DNA of 64,000 nucleotides from an uncultured Candidatus Melainabacteria bacterium (GTDB lineage Bacteria > Cyanobacteriota > Vampirovibrionia > Gastranaerophilales > Gastranaerophilaceae). How positions within the stretch are numbered: position 1 is the stretch's first letter; the number at the start of each line of letters is the position of its first letter. Under the pieces are notes generated by a model. The model had not been told where the DNA came from and did no database searches. It was given only the letters and a program-made list of their open reading frames with translations. Both the position numbers and the translations under genes were made by a program. Where the stretch lies: positions 124,001-188,000 of the forward strand of contig CAKUTH010000007.1 of assembly GCA_934691935.1 (NCBI GenBank), given 5' to 3'. Below are positions 1 to 8,643 of the stretch, in pieces.

Positions 1-377
1 TTTTCTAAAACTCTGGCAGCAACACCCTCACCTTCTCTTATCAAGCCTAACAAAAGGTGTTCTGTGCCAATATAGTTATGACCAAGCTGTCTTGCTTCAT
101 CCCAAGATAACTCCAAAACTCTCTTTGCTCGAGGTGTGAATGGAATTTCTACAGCAACGAAACCTGAGCCTCGTCCAATTATTTTTTCAACTTCTGCTCT
201 GGCATCTTTCAAAGTCACGCCCATTGACTTAAGTGTTTTTGCAGCAACACCCGTACCTTCACCAATCAGACCTAGCAATACTTGCTCTGTTCCAACAAAG
301 TTATGTCCGAGCCTGCGTGCTTCTTCTTGAGCCAGCATTATGACTTTTATAGCCTTTTCCGTAAAACGTTCAAACAT
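1..377 (-). CDS. clpC: ClpC, Clp protease ATPase subunit, N-terminal part (cut by window edge)
   Basis: This is the first 125 codons of a Clp/Hsp100 unfoldase that feeds substrates to ClpP in the cytoplasm. The translation begins MFERFTEKAIKVIML and contains both halves of the Clp N-domain. One half has LGHNFVGTEQVLLGLIGEG around residues 23-41. The second has LGHNYIGTEHLLLGLIREG around residues 98-116. A GGAG-type ribosome site lies about 8 nt before the ATG. The AAA+ modules lie beyond the left edge. The double N-domain and this start are typical of cyanobacterial and Gram-positive ClpC rather than ClpA or ClpB. The family call is firm; only the N-domain can be judged. Confidence 0.93.
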   Translation of the reverse strand, partial: MFERFTEKAIKVIMLAQEEARRLGHNFVGTEQVLLGLIGEGTGVAAKTLKSMGVTLKDARAEVEKIIGRGSGFVAVEIPFTPRAKRVLELSWDEARQLGHNYIGTEHLLLGLIREGEGVAARVLE

Positions 378-469
378 TTATTTGACTCCTATCTCTCTCA
401 ATATATATATTTTAAATAAAAAACAAAAAACTTTCAAGTAGGAAATATATATTAACATTTTTGGAGTAA

Positions 470-602
470 TAAGTCACTAAGACGATAAGTCGTTAAGTAC
501 ATTTTGGGAATAGGGCACTAAGATACTAGGGCACTAAGGCACTAAGTTCGTTTAGGTTGTAAGGTAATAAGGTAATAGGGTAGTAAGGTAATAAGTGCAT
601 TT
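470..602. repeat. Short-unit repeat element A (direct units only)
   Basis: The gap between clpC and the next gene is filled with 7-9 nt units such as GTCACTAAG, GATACTAGG, GCACTAAG, GTAATAAG and GTAATAGG. It contains an AAGTTCGTTTAGG block and ends in AAGTGCATTTCA. The same units and end blocks recur at seven other intergenic sites in the window. Unlike most of them, this copy has no obvious inverted second arm. Confidence 0.8.
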
Positions 603-609
603 CAAAAAG

Positions 610-637
610 AAAAGCCCACTTTGAAAAGTGAGCTTTT
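610..637 (-). terminator. Rho-independent terminator of the response regulator gene
   Basis: A 12-bp stem (610-621 with 626-637, one mismatch) has a 4-nt loop. Read on the minus strand it is followed by a T-rich run, just past the stop of the regulator gene. Confidence 0.7.
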
Positions 638-664
638 GATAAACATATAAACAACCTAAATTAA

Positions 665-1342
665 TTAAACTATACCCTCTTTTACTGCCTTTACTGCTGC
701 CTGAACTCTGTCATTTACACACATCTTTTGCAAAATTGAACAAACATGAGCTTTTGCAGTATGAACGCTGACAATCAATTCTTTTGCAATTTCAGTATTA
801 CTTTTACCAGAAACCAAATGTTTTAGGACTTCAAACTCTCTTTCGGTCAACGGAACACGGCCTTCATAATCAGACTTGCCCTGTAAAATACCTACATTAT
901 CAATCTTTGGCAATGCATTTAATGTCATCTGAGCAACTACTGGGTCTAACCAGCAAACACCATTTGATACATCTCGAACAACCTCTGCCAGTTTATTAGG
1001 ATCAATATCTTTCATACAATAAGCACTTGCTCCAGAGCTCAAAGCTGAAATAACTTCCTCTGCTCTATCATGAGATGTTAACGCAATTATTTTGGACTCA
1101 AATCCCATTTCCTTGCATTTGGCTGTCGCCTCTATACCATTCAATCCTGGCAGACCCAAATCCATCAAAACAACATCTGGCTTATATTTTTCAATAAGTT
1201 TTAACCCCTCTGTAGCATCTTCAGCTTCTGCAACAACATTAATATCTTTATTGGCATTCAATGCACATCGCAAACCCACTCGTGTTAATTTAAAATCTTC
1301 TATAATAATTACACTAATACATTTTTCCTCAGTTTTGACCAT
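665..1342 (-). CDS. NarL/FixJ-type response regulator (REC + LuxR HTH)
   Basis: This is a two-component response regulator and DNA-binding transcription factor of 225 aa. The receiver domain spans about residues 9-125, with acidic residues E15/D16, the phospho-acceptor D61 in VVLMDLGLPG, the switch residue T89 or S90, and K111. A LuxR-type helix-turn-helix covers about 164-222 (LTEREFEVLKHL, then TAKAHV). An AAGGGGC ribosome site precedes the ATG. No histidine kinase is adjacent, so it is an orphan regulator here. It is a paralogue of the regulator at 31543-32238. Its targets are unknown. Confidence 0.93.
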   Translation of the reverse strand: MVKTEEKCISVIIIEDFKLTRVGLRCALNANKDINVVAEAEDATEGLKLIEKYKPDVVLMDLGLPGLNGIEATAKCKEMGFESKIIALTSHDRAEEVISALSSGASAYCMKDIDPNKLAEVVRDVSNGVCWLDPVVAQMTLNALPKIDNVGILQGKSDYEGRVPLTEREFEVLKHLVSGKSNTEIAKELIVSVHTAKAHVCSILQKMCVNDRVQAAVKAVKEGIV

Positions 1343-1457
1343 AAATTGCCCCTTTCATAAATTGAAATCTTTAAAACAATTAAATTACAAAAAAAAGAAC
1401 AATCTATTAGCCAACATGGTAATATAACTAAAAATTTACAATCCTCTAATTTATTTA

Positions 1458-1466
1458 TGATATAAT
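1458..1466 (+). promoter_or_regulatory. Extended -10 promoter of the glycosidase gene
   Basis: TGATATAAT, an extended -10 box, lies about 30 nt before the start codon. No good -35 is seen. The same extended -10 recurs before pilT and tyrS. Confidence 0.55.
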
Positions 1467-1494
1467 TTCATTAGAAGAAAGAGGGATTTAAGAC

Positions 1495-3774
1495 ATGGGA
1501 TTTTTGTTCTTTAATAAAAAGGATGCCGAAATATCCAAAGATACCAGACTAAACGAAGTATACGCAAACCTCAAAGCCAGCTACCCTGAGGTTCTGCCTG
1601 AACGCAAAGAAAAATTATCTAAACTTATAAATGAATATGGCTATCTTCCATACCCATATATCAAAGCGCTTGAAGAATTAACTCCAGAAGAAATACTATT
1701 CGGGCTTGAAATAAAGTGGGGAAATAACCATATATTTAAAGACGGAAAATTTTCTTTTCAAAACTGCAAAATAAGCGCGCTAGCAAGAAATAACGTAAAA
1801 AATTCGTCTTGGATACAAAAAGAAGGTCATAATATCAAATTAATAAACCTTGCAGGCCTTGGAAACGGTAACGAAACCCAAAGCGCAGGTAAATTTATTG
1901 ACTGGTTGCGACAACTTTTAATTTTGCCAACTGGTAATTTAGAAAACAATATATTCAACACAACAATTTATCTTATCCCATTTCACCCAAGAGAATTTGG
2001 CTGTGCATACCTTCCAAAAAGCTCTGAAATAAGCGAAGAATTGTTTGACAAAGATATTGAAAAAATCACAGGAATGAACGCAAAAGAACAAGTTCAAACC
2101 TTCATTATGTTATCTCAATTAGCAGGACACCCTGTTATTTATGATATTTTGCCTCAAACTGGAAGATTTTCAAAGGCAGTCCTTGCAAACCCTGAAATTG
2201 CAAGATGGTATGACATTACTCTTTTAAATTCCGAATTAGATAAAAATATTGATAAAATCGCAAAAAACATGCCAGAAGTCTTTGACACAGAAGATGTTGA
2301 ACTTGTAAAAAATATATACAAAGACGGTACTTCTGGAGATTTGAGCAGTCAATTCAAAAATATATATGACACTTTTGACAGCCTTATGAATGAAGCTAAA
2401 AAAGAATTGTCTAACGCTATGCTAAAAAAAGCTAATCAAGAAAAATTACAAAAACGTGTAAAAGCAGTAATTGCAGGAGTTCATAACTTCAAAAGTAATC
2501 AAAAATTGACTGAAGAAAATATAACAAAGCAAATTGATACGATTCAGGCTCTAATAAAAGAAGGACTATGGCCTGCCCCTGGTGGAGCTTGGTGTTCTGC
2601 GGGCATCCCGATTTATGACAAAATGAGCGAATGTGGCGGATACCCAACTTTTAAACACTATGATTACAAAGGTGAAGATGTTACTAGTTTTGCAAACCTA
2701 GATTGCCAAACCCCATACTACTTTTGTTATTTAGAAAATGGAACTTTAAATAAACCTGTAATAGATGCTTTTATAAACTACATGGTTAACCTTCAAAAAG
2801 AATATAACTTTGATGGGTTTAGAGTTGATCATATAGACCACATCGTAGACAGAATCTCTGAAAACCACGGCAAACCGATTAGTTACAGAGCTCCACGCGC
2901 AGTTTTGAATAAATTAAACAAAACTCTTAAAAGCAAAATCCCATACTTTGGAACACTTGCTGAATATATGCTTTGGGATGATTTTTTGAAAGAATACCAC
3001 AAAGGTATGAGTTTTGACCTGCTATGGGGAAATGATATTGTTTCACAATGCGAAAAAACACCTGAAAAAATTACCGACGACAACCAACATTTGGCAAATT
3101 ACAACGTTAATTTCAAAAAAGGTGAAAAACTTTCTATTTTAAAAACATATAACAACCAAGACGGGGAATTTCGTTGCATAAATCAATACCCAGGACAATT
3201 AGGCGAAAATGGCGCTTTGTATAAATGGTTTAAATACAAATTCCTCCCAGGAGGGAAATTCGCTCAACGCCCTGTCCTTTATGTAGATGGCGATGAAAGT
3301 TTTACAAAACATGGTATAGAAAAAGTTATTGGCGAAGAAATTTCTATGAGCAGAGAAAAACACTATGATTTTTACAACAAATTTAACGCCATAGATGTAT
3401 TTGTAAAAAACAATCCGATTATTACTAACGGAGAAGCGCAAATAATTATGCAAGACGACGACGGCTTTGTTGCTTGGATTATCTCTAAAGTACCGCTAAA
3501 AACAGCATACCTTGTTATTTCTAACTACAAATATGAGAACGAACAAGTTACAATGGTAGATGAAAACAACAACAACTACTCGGAAATCATACACGGGCAA
3601 CCTGTTTTTGACAAAACGATAAACCTTCCGTCAGATTTTACAATCAAAAAAGAATACTATATTGATAACGATAAATTTGTATCCTCTGAATTTGATGCGG
3701 AAACTTCAACACTGCATTTTGATAAACTTGAACCTAGTGAATTCAGAGTATATGAATTAAAAAGAGTTATCTAA
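1495..3774 (+). CDS. GH13-like alpha-amylase family glycosidase
   Basis: This 759-aa protein has the hallmarks of a GH13 (beta/alpha)8 glycosidase or transglycosidase. FDGFRVDHIDHI carries the expected nucleophile D445. GTLAEYMLW carries the acid/base candidate E490. YNNQDGEF carries the transition-state Asp candidate D556. An N-terminal stretch of roughly 300 residues, with coiled-coil-like helices near 290-340, precedes the recognisable catalytic block. A beta-rich C-terminal part follows it. No signal peptide is evident, so it probably acts in the cytoplasm on glycogen-like or maltooligosaccharide substrates. The exact reaction cannot be told. It is convergent with recO, overlapping by 8 nt. 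Confidence 0.72.
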   Translation: MGFLFFNKKDAEISKDTRLNEVYANLKASYPEVLPERKEKLSKLINEYGYLPYPYIKALEELTPEEILFGLEIKWGNNHIFKDGKFSFQNCKISALARNNVKNSSWIQKEGHNIKLINLAGLGNGNETQSAGKFIDWLRQLLILPTGNLENNIFNTTIYLIPFHPREFGCAYLPKSSEISEELFDKDIEKITGMNAKEQVQTFIMLSQLAGHPVIYDILPQTGRFSKAVLANPEIARWYDITLLNSELDKNIDKIAKNMPEVFDTEDVELVKNIYKDGTSGDLSSQFKNIYDTFDSLMNEAKKELSNAMLKKANQEKLQKRVKAVIAGVHNFKSNQKLTEENITKQIDTIQALIKEGLWPAPGGAWCSAGIPIYDKMSECGGYPTFKHYDYKGEDVTSFANLDCQTPYYFCYLENGTLNKPVIDAFINYMVNLQKEYNFDGFRVDHIDHIVDRISENHGKPISYRAPRAVLNKLNKTLKSKIPYFGTLAEYMLWDDFLKEYHKGMSFDLLWGNDIVSQCEKTPEKITDDNQHLANYNVNFKKGEKLSILKTYNNQDGEFRCINQYPGQLGENGALYKWFKYKFLPGGKFAQRPVLYVDGDESFTKHGIEKVIGEEISMSREKHYDFYNKFNAIDVFVKNNPIITNGEAQIIMQDDDGFVAWIISKVPLKTAYLVISNYKYENEQVTMVDENNNNYSEIIHGQPVFDKTINLPSDFTIKKEYYIDNDKFVSSEFDAETSTLHFDKLEPSEFRVYELKRVI

Positions 3775-4528
3775 TCTCTTGTAAAATATCGGTTGAATTG
3801 AACTTCTTTGATGAGTGTAAATTAATATATTCTTTTAGAAGTTCAAAGCATACCAAGCATACTTTTTCGTTTGCTTTTTTGTCGTACTCAGAAACATAAT
3901 CAAATTCACTTTGTAATTCAGAGTTGAGAAAATCTCTGATTTTATGGTGCAAAACTGTATGCAATTTCGATGTTTCATTGCATTTTGCGCAAACAACACC
4001 ACCCATTTGAGTTGAAAAATACATATTTTCATCGTTGATTGACTTTCCACAACACAAACAAGTGTCAAGCTCTATTCCAAACCCAGAAATTTGCATCATT
4101 TTCAATTGAAACTTTATGACAGCCAAAAGGATTTCTACAATATCCAAGGCTTCTGATATTTTATTCAGTGCGCCATACAAAATATCATAAACTTCATTTG
4201 AACAAGGATCATCTTCCACCCCAAAATTATTAACAACCTCTGTCACATACATTGAATAAAATATTTTATCCATATTTTGTCGGGTTTTATTGAACGTATT
4301 CAAAGCCTCTGCTTGACATATTCTATCGAGATTTTTACCTTTATAAAGCATCAACTTGTTTGCTACAAGCAAATCCATTCTAGCACCCAATTTACTTTTC
4401 GGCTTTTTAACCCCTTTTGCGACACCACGAATAAGCCCCTTATCACGGGAATACATCACAATAATTTTATCAGCCTCACTCAAATTATATGATTTTAAAT
4501 TTATTGCATCAGTCACAAAATTATTCAT
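3767..4528 (-). CDS. recO: DNA repair protein RecO
   Basis: RecO loads RecA on SSB-coated single-stranded DNA with RecF and RecR. The protein is 253 aa from the chosen start MNNFVTDAINLKSYNLSEAD, the usual family N-terminus (OB fold). A C-terminal zinc-finger-like cluster is visible: CLCCGKS around 157-163 and CAKC around 180-183. An in-frame ATG 19 codons upstream would give an atypical N-terminus. The chosen ATG overlaps the pilT stop by 8 nt, which suggests translational coupling. The tail overlaps the glycosidase gene by 8 nt. Confidence 0.93.
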   Translation of the reverse strand: MNNFVTDAINLKSYNLSEADKIIVMYSRDKGLIRGVAKGVKKPKSKLGARMDLLVANKLMLYKGKNLDRICQAEALNTFNKTRQNMDKIFYSMYVTEVVNNFGVEDDPCSNEVYDILYGALNKISEALDIVEILLAVIKFQLKMMQISGFGIELDTCLCCGKSINDENMYFSTQMGGVVCAKCNETSKLHTVLHHKIRDFLNSELQSEFDYVSEYDKKANEKVCLVCFELLKEYINLHSSKKFNSTDILQEIR

Positions 4529-5624
4529 AACCATTGCCACCAAACGTACCGTGGAACACTCCTCTAAACATTTGTTGAAGTTCATTTTTGTTATCAGAAT
4601 ATGTCATAGCTGTTTCTTCTGAAATAAACTCTTGTTCATGCAACCTATAAAGTGAGCTGTTCATTGTAATCATATTGTTGAAAGAACCCTTCTTAACGAG
4701 TTCGTAAATATCTTCCAACTTATCTTTTTCAATAAAATCTTTAACCGTAGGTGTAACAACCAAAACTTCACATGCCACACGTCGTCCTGAGCCAGAAGCC
4801 ATTGGTACTAATTTTTGAGAAACAGTTCCTCTCAAAACAGATGCGATTTGCTGTCTTATAAACCCTCTATCAGAAGGCTCAAACATGTTTACTATACGAT
4901 TGACGGTTTGAATTGCGCCGTTTGTGTGAATTGTTGCAAATACAAGGTGACCTGTTTCTGCGGCTTTCAACGCTGCTGTTACTGTTTCTCTATCTCTGAT
5001 TTCACCAATGAATATAACATCAGGGTCTTGTCTAAGCGCATATTTTACACCTTCAGGAAAACTTCCAGTATCAATTAACACCTGTCTTTGCGACACTATG
5101 GATTTTTTATTAGTAAAAATAAATTCTACTGGATCTTCAATTGTAATAATATGTTTTGGATAATTTGTATTCACATAATCAATCAAAGACGCGATGGTTG
5201 TTGATTTACCAGAACCTGTAGGGCCTGTAATCAACACAAGTCCGTTATTCAAAGTTGCGAATTGTTCAATAGATTCTGGCAAATGTAAATTCACAATTTT
5301 AGGAATATTATAAGGAATAGTTCTGATTACAAGGGCACATTTTCCAAGTTGTCGGCTCAAGTTGACCCTAAAACGCGAACAACCCTTTACTTCATACGCA
5401 AAATCTAAATCGTAAGCGCCTTCAAACTTATCCGCCATGCTTACAGGCAATAACTTTTTGTAAATATCGGTCAATTCTTCATCCGATAATATCGGCATGT
5501 CAACTTTTACAATTTTGCCATCAACTCTAATAGCTGGGTGTTCTCCAGACTGCAAATGAATATCAGAAGCCCCTACAACTACAGCTTTTCTTAAAAACTC
5601 AATTATATCGAATGAACTATCCAT
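4521..5624 (-). CDS. pilT: Type IV pilus retraction ATPase PilT
   Basis: This 367-aa hexameric AAA+-like motor powers pilus retraction at the inner membrane, for twitching motility and DNA uptake. Walker A GPTGSGKSTT is at 134-143. The Asp box TIEDP is at 161-165, Walker B DPDVIFIGEIRD at 200-211, and the His box TGHLVFATIHTN at 224-235. These and the length fit PilT rather than PilB. A GAGGAG ribosome site precedes the ATG. The gene is followed by and coupled to recO, and no other pilus assembly gene is adjacent. Confidence 0.95.
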   Translation of the reverse strand: MDSSFDIIEFLRKAVVVGASDIHLQSGEHPAIRVDGKIVKVDMPILSDEELTDIYKKLLPVSMADKFEGAYDLDFAYEVKGCSRFRVNLSRQLGKCALVIRTIPYNIPKIVNLHLPESIEQFATLNNGLVLITGPTGSGKSTTIASLIDYVNTNYPKHIITIEDPVEFIFTNKKSIVSQRQVLIDTGSFPEGVKYALRQDPDVIFIGEIRDRETVTAALKAAETGHLVFATIHTNGAIQTVNRIVNMFEPSDRGFIRQQIASVLRGTVSQKLVPMASGSGRRVACEVLVVTPTVKDFIEKDKLEDIYELVKKGSFNNMITMNSSLYRLHEQEFISEETAMTYSDNKNELQQMFRGVFHGTFGGNGYE

Positions 5625-5642
5625 ACTTCTCCTCTTTAGAAT

Positions 5643-5671
5643 ATTATATCATTTTTTTTGTTATCTGACAA
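5643..5671 (-). promoter_or_regulatory. Promoter of pilT-recO
   Basis: On the minus strand, TTGTCA (5666-5671), a 17-nt spacer and TATAAT (5643-5648) occur with a TGA extension. The box ends 18 nt upstream of the pilT ATG. Confidence 0.75.
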
Positions 5672-5936
5672 TAAAAAAGTTTTTGTAACGAATTCTTAAT
5701 ACTTAAAACAAAAAAGGAAATTTTTCTATAAAAAAATACTTTATATAAGAGTAAGGGAAATTTAAACAGCATACGGGAAAATTTCTAAATTATATTAATT
5801 GGATATTAAAAACATAATCAAAAAGTTCTACAAAATGTGTTAGGACGAAAAGATTAAAGAAAAGGTCTTATTTATACTCTCTCTCTTAATATCCTCGTGT
5901 TTATTTAATGTTGCCATAAATTGGCAACTTTTTTTT
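5672..5936 (+). other. Long gap ending in an orphan terminator; possible small RNA
   Basis: There is no credible ORF in 5625-6040. A textbook intrinsic terminator sits at 5910-5936: stem GTTGCC/GGCAAC, 7-nt loop, then eight T. Only plus-strand transcription would use it, yet the upstream gene pilT runs the other way. A short plus-strand RNA ending near 5936 is therefore inferred. I could not fix a promoter or 5' end. Confidence 0.4.
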
Positions 5937-6040
5937 GCTTTTTTACAGAATTTTTATTACAAGAATTTAACAATTATTAAAGTAATTACGATTATATACC
6001 GTTATATTATATACAAGTTCCAAAAATGTGAGGTAGTATT

Positions 6041-6838
6041 ATGTCTGAAAAAATTAATAAACTTCAAAAAAGTCAAATGGTTTGTCATGCGGGCACAACT
6101 CGCACTGCAAATACATCCTCATCAAAAATTTTCAATTATTCATTATCTTCAAATAAATTTATCCCAGATACAACATTAGTAAAAAATGCTAAATTTTATG
6201 TTAATAGAGTCTGGGAAGATACAAATTCTCATTACCAGTTTTTAAAAAAATTAGGTAAAGAAAACGCAGACCATTATAGACCTTATGCTTGGTGTGCATT
6301 AACAGTTTCAATACTTTCAAAAGAAGCTGGCATGAATATAGGAGCAGAATTTATCCCGACAGTAGATGGATTTGTAGAATGGGCAGGAAGAAGATATAAA
6401 AAAATACCTATGAACAAACTTAATAGCAAAAATATCAAGCAAGAGCGTGAAAATCGTGCAGGCTATATATTGTCACAAATAAAATCTAACAAAATGAAAG
6501 AAGGAGATTTTATTATCTGGAAAGGCGATACTGCTACTAGAAAAGGACAAAACTGGGATGTTCATAACGCCTCTCATATTGGTATTATAGAAAGAGTTGA
6601 CCCTCAAAAAGGCACAATTACTGTTATAGAAGGTAATGCCAACATAACTAAATATGGCAAAGACGGAGAAGCCTTGATTGTAAAAACCAAAGAACAAGGT
6701 AGAAACGGAAATCAAGAAATTGGGGAGGCACAAGAAGTAAACCGCCACGATGGTTTGATAAGAAAAACTTATACCATTACAGAACTTGCCAAAAACGGTT
6801 ACAGTGGATATATTGACAACTCTGGTATCGTAAAATAA
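6041..6838 (+). CDS. CHAP-domain cysteine amidase/peptidase
   Basis: This 265-aa protein carries a CHAP/NlpC-P60-type papain-like fold that cleaves peptidoglycan amide bonds. PYAWCALTVS places the catalytic Cys at 85. EGDFIIWKG near 154-162 is the usual mid-domain strand. NASHIGIIERV places the His at 179, and VIEGNAN near 195-201 supplies the third polar residue. The ribosome site GAGG precedes the ATG. No signal peptide is visible; the first 60 residues are polar and low-complexity. How it would reach the wall is unclear. The gene stands alone and converges with trxB. Confidence 0.75.
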   Translation: MSEKINKLQKSQMVCHAGTTRTANTSSSKIFNYSLSSNKFIPDTTLVKNAKFYVNRVWEDTNSHYQFLKKLGKENADHYRPYAWCALTVSILSKEAGMNIGAEFIPTVDGFVEWAGRRYKKIPMNKLNSKNIKQERENRAGYILSQIKSNKMKEGDFIIWKGDTATRKGQNWDVHNASHIGIIERVDPQKGTITVIEGNANITKYGKDGEALIVKTKEQGRNGNQEIGEAQEVNRHDGLIRKTYTITELAKNGYSGYIDNSGIVK

Positions 6839-6841
6839 AAT

Positions 6842-7774
6842 CTATACCGCAACTTCTTTATGTGTTTCAAGATATTTAACCGCATACACAGCTGCAATTG
6901 CGCCATCTGATGCTGCTGTAATAACTTGACGGAGCGGAGTATTACGCACATCCCCAACCGCAAATACACCTTCTACAGATGTTGCCATTGTATCATCAGT
7001 TATAATAAATCCTTTTGAATCTTGTTGCAACTGTCCATTAAAAAGCTCTACATTCGGTGATATCCCAATATAAGGGAAAACTCCATTTACAGATAATTCC
7101 GAAACTTCTCCAGTTTTTACATTTTCCAAAACAGCAGTTGTAACAAGATTTTCACCCTTAATTTCTTTTACAACAGAATTCCAAACAAACTCGATTTTTT
7201 CGTTTTTAAAAGCTCTTTCTTGAACGATTTTATCCGCTCTTAATTCATCGCGCCTGTGAATTATATAAACTTTATCTGCAAATTTTGTCAAATACATAGC
7301 TTCTTCTACTGCAGAATTTCCGCCACCAACAACAGCAACAACTTTATTTCTATAAAAAGCCCCGTCACAAACCGCGCAATAGCTAACTCCACGTCCTAAA
7401 AACTCTTTTTCACCCGCAACACCGAGTTTCATTGGCTGAGCACCTGTTGCAATAATTATTGTTTTTGCCACAAACTCGTATTCATTCGTTGTAATCGTTT
7501 TTGTTTTTAAATCAATTTTTTGAATTTCTTGCATCGGGAATTTATTAACACCAAACTTATCTGCATGTTCTTCAAACTTTTCCATCAAATCAAACCCGCC
7601 AACTAACGAAAACCCAGGATAATTTTCTAATTCCAAATAATTTGAAGGTTGTCCGCCAAGCATATTCAAATCAACAATTGCTGTAGATACAGCACCTCTG
7701 CCTGCATAAATCGCAGAAGCCAACCCTGCTGGTCCACCACCTAAAATCACTGTATCAAAATTTAATTTTTCCAT
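6842..7774 (-). CDS. trxB: Thioredoxin-disulfide reductase
   Basis: This NADPH-dependent flavoenzyme reduces thioredoxin in the cytoplasm. It is 310 aa, the normal length. The FAD-binding motif GGGPAGLASAIYAGRG is at 12-27. The redox-active CAVC is at 133-136. The NADPH-binding GGGNSAVEEA starts at 150. The FAD C-terminal motif GVFAVGDV is near the end. The start overlaps the stop of the upstream secreted-protein gene by one base (TAATG), so the two are translationally coupled. Confidence 0.96.
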   Translation of the reverse strand: MEKLNFDTVILGGGPAGLASAIYAGRGAVSTAIVDLNMLGGQPSNYLELENYPGFSLVGGFDLMEKFEEHADKFGVNKFPMQEIQKIDLKTKTITTNEYEFVAKTIIIATGAQPMKLGVAGEKEFLGRGVSYCAVCDGAFYRNKVVAVVGGGNSAVEEAMYLTKFADKVYIIHRRDELRADKIVQERAFKNEKIEFVWNSVVKEIKGENLVTTAVLENVKTGEVSELSVNGVFPYIGISPNVELFNGQLQQDSKGFIITDDTMATSVEGVFAVGDVRNTPLRQVITAASDGAIAAVYAVKYLETHKEVAV

Positions 7775-8268
7775 TATTTTCCTCTTTCTGATAATGAACC
7801 TGAAATTTTTTCGCCCTTTAATATATACAAAGCCGTGTCTGTTTTTAATAAAGAGTTGTCATAGGTTGAATAAGTTTCAAGTTTTAAATAATTTATCCCT
7901 GTAAAAGTATCACCATTAAGTTTCAAATCAACCGTATCGGTCAATTTTTTATTATCATAGTTTCCAACTTGAGTAAACCTGATAATATTACCCTCTACAT
8001 GCTCCAGTGTAACAGAACCTCTTGCTCCTGTAAATGGATTGTTTAAATTTATGACGTTATCATGCTTAGATAAGTTCCACAAATCAACCGTATTAGGTTT
8101 GAAATACACACTGCCCGACTGTTTATCAATCTTGGCAACAACTCTCCAGCTACCAAAGAAATCGTCTGGAACCATATCTATTTTAGAAATTCCAGTCTGT
8201 AATGTTTCTGCCATAACAGAAATTCCGAAAATTAATAAACAGCCAAATAATAACAATATTTTTTTCAT
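7774..8268 (-). CDS. Hypothetical exported protein
   Basis: This 164-aa protein is of unknown function. A clear signal peptide (MKKILLLFGCLLIFGISVMA) precedes a beta-rich, soluble-looking domain with several Thr/Asn/Gly turns and WRVVAKIDKQSG near residues 41-52. It is probably periplasmic. The gene is translationally coupled to trxB (TAATG), but nothing in the sequence links the two functions. A TATAAT box lies 12 nt before the ATG, so the 5' leader would be very short and lacks a Shine-Dalgarno. Confidence 0.75.
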   Translation of the reverse strand: MKKILLLFGCLLIFGISVMAETLQTGISKIDMVPDDFFGSWRVVAKIDKQSGSVYFKPNTVDLWNLSKHDNVINLNNPFTGARGSVTLEHVEGNIIRFTQVGNYDNKKLTDTVDLKLNGDTFTGINYLKLETYSTYDNSLLKTDTALYILKGEKISGSLSERGK

Positions 8269-8342
8269 ATTAGTTACTTAATTATAATACCGAAAAAATC
8301 ATTATTCAATTAGGACAATAAATAATAAAGAAACACTTTAAT

Positions 8343-8561
8343 TTACACTTGTTTTAACATAGCTTCCACTGGCAAGTCGAAATAATTGCAAAATTTCAAA
8401 GCATTAATAAGAGAAATATTATGTTTTCCGCTCTCGATGTTGGATATATAAACGGCACTTACATTAAGTTTTTCTGCCAAATCTTCTTGAGAAATTTTAC
8501 GCTTCATGCGCTCAATTTTCAAGTTAAATCCAAAAGTTTTTAAAACCTCTTTATCATCCAT
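8343..8561 (-). CDS. Small XRE-family HTH regulator
   Basis: This 72-aa one-domain repressor-like protein has a Cro/C1-type helix-turn-helix over nearly its whole length: ISQEDLAEKLNVSAVYISNI, then ESGKHNISL. It is divergent from the pilin gene at 8644 with an 82-bp gap. The start codon lies just downstream of a TATAAA box without a Shine-Dalgarno, so the mRNA may be nearly leaderless. A related regulator has the same position beside the pilin gene at 63485. It is therefore likely to regulate the divergent pilin gene, itself, or both (inference). Confidence 0.88.
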   Translation of the reverse strand: MDDKEVLKTFGFNLKIERMKRKISQEDLAEKLNVSAVYISNIESGKHNISLINALKFCNYFDLPVEAMLKQV

Positions 8562-8578
8562 AGTTTAAATTTATAATC

Positions 8579-8607
8579 TTGACTTTAATATTTCAATAAT
8601 CTATAAT
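8579..8607 (+). promoter_or_regulatory. Promoter of the pilin-like gene, within the XRE divergon
   Basis: TTGACT (8579-8584), exactly 17 nt, then TATAAT (8602-8607). The sequence TATAATCTTGAC around the -35 is shared with the second divergon at 63403, and it overlaps the likely regulator promoter. AGTTTAAA occurs on both sides (8562-8569 and 8625-8632) and could be an operator half-site. Confidence 0.8.
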
Positions 8608-8643
8608 TTAAGGATATAAACTACAGTTTAAAGGGAGAGATAT

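Noticed and set aside
470..602. CRISPR array
   Set aside because: The repeated units are 7-9 nt, vary between positions and have no spacers of uniform length; no cas genes are present.
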